Source of the DNA: Gaiellasilicea sp963784895
GTDB lineage: Bacteria; Actinomycetota; Thermoleophilia; Gaiellales; Gaiellaceae
Direction: 5' to 3'
NCBI GenBank assembly: GCA_963784895.1
Contig: CAWATM010000019.1
Coordinates: forward strand, 1 to 64,000
Length of the DNA: 64,000 nucleotides
Positions 59,353-64,000 of the stretch are shown here, one piece after another. A program made the translations under genes and the position numbers. The notes under the pieces were generated by a model, which was not told the DNA's origin, did not search any database, and saw only the letters and a list, made by a program, of their open reading frames with translations. Numbering within the stretch: the first letter of the stretch is position 1; the number at the start of each line of letters is the position of its first letter.

Positions 59353-60625
59353 ATGGTCCCGGGCGTGGAGGCCGGAGCACACCCGATCCGTGTGTTGCTC
59401 GTCGAGGACAACGACGTCTTCCGGCAGGCGCTGATCCTTCTGCTCGAGCTCCAGGACGGGATCGAGGTGGCCGGCGCGGTCTCGGAGGGAAAGACGGCCG
59501 TCGAGGCCTACCGCGAGCACCGCCCGGACGTCGTCGTGATGGACTTCCGGCTGCCGGGCATGGACGGCGTCGAGACGACGATCGCGCTCGTCGAGGAGTA
59601 CCCCGAGGTCGCGGTCGTCTGCCTGACCGCGTCGGCGAGCCCGCGCGAGCTCGACGCGCTGATGGCGGCAGGGGCGATCGACTGTCTGCGCAAGGACGAG
59701 GAGCTCGACGTGATCGTCGGCGCGATCCGACGCGCGGGCGAGTCCAGGCGAGGGGTCGACGAGCTGAACCTCACTCCCGAGAACACCGCGATCGTGCTCG
59801 ACTCGACCGCCGACTTCCCGGAGGCGCAGATCCGCTTCCCGAACATGCGCGTCGTGCCGCTCTACGTCCGCTTCGGCGAGGAGAGCTTCCGCGACTACGT
59901 CGAGCTCGACCCGCACGACTTCTACGCGCGCCTGAAGACGGCTTCCGAGCTGCCGACGACGTCGCAGCCGACGCCGCAGGACTTCCTCACCGTCTACCAC
60001 GCGCTCGCCGGCTACGAGCGGATCTACTCGCTGCACATCTCGTCGAAGCTCTCGGGCACGTTCCAGAGCGCGACGATCGCCGCGGCCGACGACGGCGACC
60101 GGATCCGGCTCGTCGACACCGAGTCGGCGTCGGTCGGGATCGGGATGCTCGCGCTCGGGATCCAGGAGCTGCTCGCGCGCGGCACGACCGACGAGGAGGT
60201 CGAGGCGCTGATCGCAGCGCTACCGGGAGCGGTCGGGGATCCTCTTCACCGTCGACACGCTCGAGTTCCTCGCCAAGGGTGGCCGGATCGGCCGCGCAAA
60301 GGCGCTGATGGGCAGCCTCCTGAACGTGAAGCCGATTCTCTCGATCGAGGACGGCGAGGTGGTGCCGCTGACGCGGGCGCGCGGGCGGGCGAAGGCGTTC
60401 GAGGAGTTCCGCAAGCGCTTCGAGGAGGCGACGACCGACGGCCCCGGCCTCGCGGTCGGGATCGCGCACGCGGAGGCGGCGGACGCTGTCGAGCAGTTGC
60501 GTGCCGGCGTGCTCGCGAGCAGGCCGCAAGCCGACGTCAAGCTCGTCACGAGCCTCGGCGCGGTTGTCGGCACGCACGCCGGACCGGGCACCGTCGGCTT
60601 CTTCTGGTTCCAGCAGGAGCGTTGA
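59353..60625 (+). CDS. Response-regulator receiver fused to DegV (FakB-like), one frameshift
   Basis: About 424 residues when repaired. Residues 10-130 are a receiver domain: VLLVEDNDVF (acidic pair), phosphoacceptor Asp in VVVMDFRLPGMDG, Thr in VCLTASAS, Lys in CLRKDEE. The rest is a DegV fatty-acid-binding domain: AIVLDSTADFPE, LPTTSQPTPQDF, HISSKLSGTFQSA, DTLEFLAKGGRIGRAKALMG and HAGPGTVGFFW. One extra C near 60223 (CTACCGGGAG for CTACGGGAG) breaks the frame. In Firmicutes FakB delivers fatty acids to FakA; here the receiver suggests control by a histidine kinase. No kinase gene is in view. Confidence 0.8.
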
Positions 60626-60688
60626 CCCGGCGCGAGGAGGGCGATCCCGGGCGCGCCGGGGTCCGGCCGCGACGGCCGGACCGGCTGC

Positions 60689-60700
60689 CATACTCGGGCG
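60689..60700 (+). promoter_or_regulatory. -10 box CATACT, leaderless start
   Basis: CATACT with exactly 6 nt to ATG 60701. Confidence 0.45.
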
Positions 60701-62764
60701 ATGAGCCGGCTCCCGCCCGGTTTCGCCGCTGTGGACCCGCCCGAACGGTGGGTGCCGACGCGCGGCCGCATTCGCCCCGGGCGGCTCGAGGCGCCGCTCG
60801 ACTCGCTCGCCGGGGTCGGGCCGACGCTGAAGAAACGGCTCGCGAAGCTCGGGCTCGAGCGGCTCGAAGACCTGCTCGACCACCGGCCGCGCCGCTACGA
60901 GCGCCCCGCGCCCGAGAAGCGGATCGCAGACCTCTTCGGCGAGGAGGAGGTGCTGATCCAGGGCGAGGTGCTGAAGACGTCGCTGCGACGCGGCCGCGGC
61001 CGCCTGCAGATCCTGACCGCGCAGATCTCCGACGGCACGGGGCAGATCAGCGCCACGTGGTTCAACCAGCCGTGGCTGCAGGAGAAGCTGAAGCCGGGGA
61101 CGCACGTGCGGCTGCGCGGCGCGCCGAACCGGTTCGGCTTCGCGGTGCGCTCCTTCGACCTCAACGGCGGCTCCGCAACCGCCGACTTCGCGCCGGTCTA
61201 CCCGGCGAGCGAGGAGATCTCGGCCGCGAAGCTGCGCGAGCTCGTCGAGGCCGCGCTGCCGCTCGTGACCGACCGGCCCGACCCGCTGCCCGCCCGCCTG
61301 AAGGCGGAGCGCGGCCTGCCGCTCCGCGGCGACGCGCTCGCGTCGATCCACAAGCCACGGTCGCTCGAGGAGGCGGAGGAGGGGAGGCAACGGCTCGCCT
61401 TCGATGAGCTGCTGGTGCTGCAGCTGGCGCTCGCCCGCCGCACGGCGGAGCGGGAGGAGCAGGTCGCCGCCGCGCTGCCCGAGCCCGGCGAGCTGATCGG
61501 CCGGTACCGCGCGGCGCTTCCGTTCGAGCTGACCGAGCACCAGGAGCAGGCGATCGCCGAGATCGACGCCGACCTCGCGCGCACGACGCCGATGCAGCGG
61601 CTGCTTCAGGGCGACGTCGGCTCGGGCAAGACGGTCGTGGCGCTCTACGCGCTCCTGCGGGCGGTCGAGGCCGGCCGCCAGGGGGCGCTGATGGCGCCCA
61701 CCGAGACGCTCGCCGAGCAGCACTTCCTCACGATCGAAGGCGTGTGCCTGGAGCTCGGCGTCAGCTGCGCGCTCGTCACCGGCTCGCTCAAGTCGAAGAT
61801 CGGCGGCCAGGCGGATGTCGTCGTCGGCACGCACGCGCTGATCCAGAAGGGCTTCGAGTTCCGCGACCTCGCCGTGGCCGTCGTCGACGAGCAGCACCGC
61901 TTCGGCGTCGAGCAGCGCTCGGCGCTCGTCGAGGGCCGGGCGCCTCACGTGCTGCACATGACCGCGACGCCGATCCCGCGGACGCTCGCGCTGACCGTGT
62001 ACGGCGACCTCGCCGTCAGCGAGATCGCAAGACCGCCCGCCAGCCGGAAGCCGATCGTCACCGCCTGGGTCACCGACGAGCGCAGCTCCGAGGCCTACAC
62101 GCGGCTGCGCGCGCACCTCACCGACGGGCGGCAGGCCTATGTCGTCTGCCCGCTGATCGAGGAGTCGAAGACGTCGACCGCGCGCGCGGCGGAGGCCGAG
62201 GCGGAGCAGTTGCGCGAAGGCGAGCTGAGCGGCTTCCGCGTCGGTTGCATGCACGGGCGGCTGAAGCCCGCCGAGCGGCGGGAGCTGATGGCGCGCTTCA
62301 AGGCCGGGGAGCTCGACGTCCTCGTCGCGACGACCGTGATCGAGGTCGGCGTCGACGTCCCGAACGCGACGATCATGATCGTCCAGGAGGCCGACCGCTT
62401 CGGCCTCGCCCAGCTGCATCAGCTGCGCGGCCGCGTCGGGCGCGGGGGAGAGCAGTCGTATTGCCTGCTCGTCTCGTCCGGGTCGAAGGAGGAGCTGACC
62501 GAGAGCGCGCGCGAGCGGCTGGAGGCGATGGTCGCCTCGACGGACGGCTTCGAGCTCGCCGAGAGGGATCTCGAGATCCGCGGCGGCGGCGCGCTCCTCG
62601 GCGCACGTCAGTCGGGCCTGTCCGATCTCCGCTTCGCCCGGATCACCCACGATCGCGAGCTGCTCGAGCGCGCGCGCGACGCGGCGCAATCGCTGCCGCC
62701 CGAGACAATGGCGCCGGAGGTCGACGCCCTGCTCGGGGAGGCCGACCACCTCGGCGCGTCCTGA
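60701..62764 (+). CDS. recG: ATP-dependent DNA helicase RecG
   Basis: 687 residues. Wedge/OB domain near residues 85-150 (VLIQGEVLKTSLRRGRGRLQI); helicase with Walker A QGDVGSGKTVVAL, APTETLAEQH, VVDEQHRFGVEQR (DEQH box), HMTATPIPRTLAL; C-terminal TTVIEVGVDVPNATIM, HQLRGRVGRG and the TRG-like FELAERDLEIRGGGALLG. It remodels stalled forks and Holliday junctions. It lies next to fakA, as in Firmicutes. The stop is the start of a perfect palindrome. Confidence 0.97.
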   Translation: MSRLPPGFAAVDPPERWVPTRGRIRPGRLEAPLDSLAGVGPTLKKRLAKLGLERLEDLLDHRPRRYERPAPEKRIADLFGEEEVLIQGEVLKTSLRRGRGRLQILTAQISDGTGQISATWFNQPWLQEKLKPGTHVRLRGAPNRFGFAVRSFDLNGGSATADFAPVYPASEEISAAKLRELVEAALPLVTDRPDPLPARLKAERGLPLRGDALASIHKPRSLEEAEEGRQRLAFDELLVLQLALARRTAEREEQVAAALPEPGELIGRYRAALPFELTEHQEQAIAEIDADLARTTPMQRLLQGDVGSGKTVVALYALLRAVEAGRQGALMAPTETLAEQHFLTIEGVCLELGVSCALVTGSLKSKIGGQADVVVGTHALIQKGFEFRDLAVAVVDEQHRFGVEQRSALVEGRAPHVLHMTATPIPRTLALTVYGDLAVSEIARPPASRKPIVTAWVTDERSSEAYTRLRAHLTDGRQAYVVCPLIEESKTSTARAAEAEAEQLREGELSGFRVGCMHGRLKPAERRELMARFKAGELDVLVATTVIEVGVDVPNATIMIVQEADRFGLAQLHQLRGRVGRGGEQSYCLLVSSGSKEELTESARERLEAMVASTDGFELAERDLEIRGGGALLGARQSGLSDLRFARITHDRELLERARDAAQSLPPETMAPEVDALLGEADHLGAS

Positions 62765-62781
62765 GTACGGCTAGCCGTACT
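62764..62781 (+). terminator. Perfect 18-bp palindrome at the recG stop
   Basis: AGTACGGCTAGCCGTACT begins with the last base of the TGA stop. It has no loop, so it would form a short hairpin or bind a dimeric protein. Confidence 0.5.
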
Positions 62782-62815
62782 GCGCAGGAGCGCGGCGGGA
62801 GGCACGCTTGTCCTC

Positions 62816-63289
62816 ATGGACGCAGTCGTACTCAGACCTCTCTCTCGCGGTGAGCGGAAGCCGGTGCTCGACGTCTTCGCCGGTCTCTCCGAGCGAAGCC
62901 GCAGGCTGCGCTTTCACGGCGCGAAGCCGCGCCTCGCCGAGCGCGACGTCGACTGGCTCGTCGATGTCGGCTGCTGCGGGCGAGAAGCCGTCGTGGCGAT
63001 CGACCAGGCGACCGGCCGCACGATCGGGCTGGCGCGCTTCGTCCGCGATGCGGACGCGCCCGAGGCGGAGATCGCCTACGAGGTCGTCGACGACTGGCAG
63101 GGCCGCGGCGTCGGCAGGCGGCTGCTCGCCGAGCTGCGGACGCTTGCGCTCGAGCAGGGAATCCTCCGCTTCCGGGCGCTGATCGCGCACGGCAACCGTC
63201 CGGCGTTCGCGCTCGTGCACGGCGTCGGCGAGGAGCTCGGTCGCGCCTACGAGGACGGCGCCGTCGAACTCGTCGTCCGCCTCGCCTGA
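62816..63289 (+). CDS. GNAT acetyltransferase
   Basis: 157 residues. The acetyl-CoA-binding motif A is VVDDWQGRGVGRRLLAELRTLALEQG (Q/RxxGxG/A pattern), preceded by IGLARFVRDADAPEAEIAYEV. The N-terminus ends in LSERSRRLRFHG, typical of the subset found next to CoA-ligase or cyclic-AMP-regulated lysine acetyltransferases, but no such partner is present. Substrate unknown. ATG 62816 has GGGAGG about 13 nt upstream. Confidence 0.85.
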   Translation: MDAVVLRPLSRGERKPVLDVFAGLSERSRRLRFHGAKPRLAERDVDWLVDVGCCGREAVVAIDQATGRTIGLARFVRDADAPEAEIAYEVVDDWQGRGVGRRLLAELRTLALEQGILRFRALIAHGNRPAFALVHGVGEELGRAYEDGAVELVVRLA

Positions 63290-63299
63290 GCCCCGCCGG

Positions 63300-63824
63300 C
63301 TAGAGGGCCTTCCAGAAGTAGGTCGTGTCGCACGGCCGCCCGTCCGGGTAGAGCGCGAAGTTCGGGATCACGCCGACGGTCGTCCAGCCGAGGCGGTCGT
63401 AGAGGCGTGCGGCGTCCCCGCCGGTGACGGCATCGAGCACGAGCAGCGTCTTCCCCTCCGTGCGCGCCTCGATCTCGGCGCGTTCCATCAGCAGGCGCGC
63501 GATGCCTCGCCCGCGCGCCGAGCGGTGGACGAGCAGCTTCGCGACCTCGCCGCGGTGCGGTTGGTTCGGCGCCAGCGCGAGGATCACCTGCACCGTGCCG
63601 ACGAGAAGGCCGTCCGCGAACGCCGCCAGGATCAGGCGCCGGCCCTCCTCCGCCTCGGCCGCGAAACCCGCGAAGGCGGCGCGCGCATCGTCCGGCGAGA
63701 ACGGCTCCATGTAGCTGACGGACGCTCCACCCGCGACGCAGTCGTGGAGGACGGCCGTGAGCCCGTCGAGGTGCTCGCGCAGCTCGCCCGGCTGCAGGCG
63801 GCGGATCTCGATCTGCTCGGTCAC
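63300..63824 (-). CDS. GNAT acetyltransferase
   Basis: 174 residues. Motif A is VAKLLVHRSARGRGIARLLMERAEIEA; the earlier MEPFSPDDARAAFAGF and later DAVTGGDAARLYDRLGWTTVGVIPNFALYPDG match the single-domain acetyltransferases of the phosphinothricin-resistance-like type, where the last part binds an amino-acid-like acceptor. Substrate unknown. The gene is convergent with the other GNAT gene (10 nt between stops). Start GTG 63824. Confidence 0.85.
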   Translation of the reverse strand: MTEQIEIRRLQPGELREHLDGLTAVLHDCVAGGASVSYMEPFSPDDARAAFAGFAAEAEEGRRLILAAFADGLLVGTVQVILALAPNQPHRGEVAKLLVHRSARGRGIARLLMERAEIEARTEGKTLLVLDAVTGGDAARLYDRLGWTTVGVIPNFALYPDGRPCDTTYFWKAL

Positions 63825-63862
63825 GACGCCAGTTTCGCATCGTGGTGTGGTACAGCCCCAGC

Positions 63863-64000
63863 ATGAGAGTGATCGCCGGCACCCACCGCGGCGCGCGGAT
63901 CGCCGCGCCGAAAGGGCTCGCGACGCGGCCGACCGGCGACCGTGTCCGCGAGGCCGCGTTCAACCTGATCGGGCCTGTCGACGGCGCCCGCGTCCTCGAC
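63863..64000 (+). CDS. rsmD: 16S rRNA m2G966 methyltransferase, 5' end only
   Basis: The first 46 codons, cut by the window edge. MRVIAGTHRGARIAAPKGLATRPTGDRVREAAFNLIG is the conserved RsmD N-terminus, where Arg and Gly residues contact RNA before the SAM-binding fold begins at RVLD. RsmD usually lies next to recG and coaD, which fits. TACAGC lies 6 nt before ATG 63863, a weak -10 match. Confidence 0.9.
   Translation, partial: MRVIAGTHRGARIAAPKGLATRPTGDRVREAAFNLIGPVDGARVLD

Overview
The window is a 64 kb stretch of very GC-rich chromosome with short intergenic gaps and many GTG and TTG starts. Gene content (DtxR-type regulator, actinobacterial-type secreted proteins, class III cyclase with an AAA/TPR tail) and promoter style suggest Actinomycetota. 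My best guess is a Thermoleophilia-like lineage, possibly a metagenome-assembled genome; this is inference, since no rRNA is present. At least three genes (nuclease-helicase, trpS, receiver-DegV) are full length but broken by 1-2 nt indels next to G/C runs. That pattern looks like read error more than decay.

Layout. 1-0.5 kb: edge with the 3' half of a tRNA-Ala(CGC) gene. 0.5-7 kb: secreted protein, RecB-like nuclease/Dna2-type helicase, FitA/VapC toxin-antitoxin pair, LPG-synthase-like membrane protein, HExxH membrane protein. 7-10.5 kb: a small-ORF leader on the minus strand, a large DUF6351-like secreted protein and a DUF1579-like protein. 10.8-20 kb: dnaE, a clan-A glycoside hydrolase, then a minus-strand run (cNMP-binding protein, VOC protein, Na+/H+ antiporter, ABC-2 exporter, M14 peptidase). 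20-27 kb: secreted protein, cyclase/ATPase/TPR regulator, ECF sigma factor with a membrane partner, two paralogous secreted Ig-like proteins and a perfect 151-bp tandem repeat. 27-31 kb: lgt-scpA-scpB, M29 aminopeptidase, RluB-type pseudouridine synthase. 31-43 kb: trpS, aroF-tyrA-aroA-cmk-plsC-der-gpsA-metK, DUF4230 protein, GMC oxidoreductase. 43-48 kb: DtxR regulator with an iron(III) ABC transporter and matching operators. 48-57 kb: priA-def-fmt-rsmB-rpe-ribD-ribE-ribBA-ribH. 57-64 kb: rpmB, asp23, a FakA-like kinase, a receiver-DegV fusion, recG, two GNAT acetyltransferases and the start of rsmD.

Three themes tie the window together. (1) Many genes that begin a transcript have a TANNNT-like -10 box ending exactly 6-7 nt before the start codon and no Shine-Dalgarno sequence, so leaderless transcription appears common and helps choose starts. 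(2) Gene ends are repeatedly marked by imperfect palindromes of 18-222 nt, several of which begin inside the stop codon; the longest fill whole intergenic gaps. (3) Asp23, a FakA-like kinase and a DegV/FakB-like fatty-acid binding protein fused to a response-regulator receiver domain form a possible signal-controlled fatty-acid kinase system.
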